Below, piece by piece: positions 63,025 through 64,000 of a stretch of DNA of 64,000 bases; the stretch's first letter is position 1; every line of letters starts with the position of its first letter. Under the pieces are notes generated by a model, which was not told the origin of the DNA, made no database searches, and saw nothing but the letters and a program-made list of their open reading frames with translations. The stretch spans positions 2,542,001 through 2,606,000 of the forward strand of contig NZ_CP082275.1 of assembly GCF_023746615.1 (NCBI RefSeq), read 5' to 3'. The position numbers were made by a program, and so were the translations under genes. This DNA is from Grimontia kaedaensis (GTDB taxonomy: Bacteria > Pseudomonadota > Gammaproteobacteria > Enterobacterales > Vibrionaceae).

Positions 63025-64000
<976 letters not shown>

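Overview
The window is a chromosomal segment of a gammaproteobacterium, almost certainly a member of the Vibrionaceae. The evidence is gene content and order: serS-rarA-lolA-ftsK-lrp, ald, trxB-cydDC-aat-bpt-infA, clpA-clpS and cspD; icd/rluE-mnmA; and metG with apbC-udk-dcd-asmA. Vibrio-type intergenic repeats are also present. A Grimontia/Enterovibrio/Photobacterium-type genome is my guess, not something the sequence proves. No rRNA, tRNA, CRISPR array, prophage or intact insertion sequence was seen.

Positions 1-29,000 are the accessory half. After the end of a TRAP transporter gene comes a three-gene acid-resistance operon: glutamate decarboxylase, glutamate/GABA antiporter and glutaminase (gadB-gadC-glsA; 992-4938). 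Next are a CinA-like protein, an aromatic amino acid permease, a DUF3943 envelope protein, a TauE/SafE transporter with a methyltransferase, CysB, and an unknown coiled-coil membrane protein. A chemoreceptor is followed immediately by an orphan sugar-type binding protein, and then come a small membrane protein and a multicopper oxidase. A second acid-resistance locus (19046-23442) pairs an AdiA-type arginine decarboxylase with a divergently transcribed PotE-like antiporter and a small, proline/histidine-rich, probably exported protein of unknown function. A CysB paralogue with a changed effector-pocket residue lies beside it. Then come a low-molecular-weight tyrosine phosphatase, a dienelactone hydrolase-like protein, cobalamin adenosyltransferase, a YdjM-like membrane protein and a CBS-domain protein. 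Three palindromic mobile-type repeats lie between 25.9 and 28.4 kb.

Positions 29,000-64,000 are mostly conserved housekeeping DNA: asmA, dcd, udk, apbC, metG, serS, rarA, lolA, ftsK, lrp, ald, trxB, cydD, cydC, aat, bpt, infA, clpA, clpS, cspD, icd, rluE and the start of mnmA. Within it are an unknown helical protein, a PAS-containing chemoreceptor, a possible IS200-type transposase remnant, and a decayed di-heme cytochrome c peroxidase-family gene that has lost a heme cysteine and carries a frameshift and two stops.

The two decarboxylase systems would each consume a cytoplasmic proton per turnover and exchange product for substrate, so this organism probably has layered acid tolerance fed by glutamine, glutamate and arginine. 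The aat-bpt-clpA-clpS cluster holds both Leu-adding transferases of the bacterial N-degron pathway next to the protease adaptor and unfoldase that read their product. The most promising leads are the AdiA/PotE-like/small-protein locus, the CysB paralogue with Gln103 replaced by Ile, the chemoreceptor-binding protein pair, and the repeat families.
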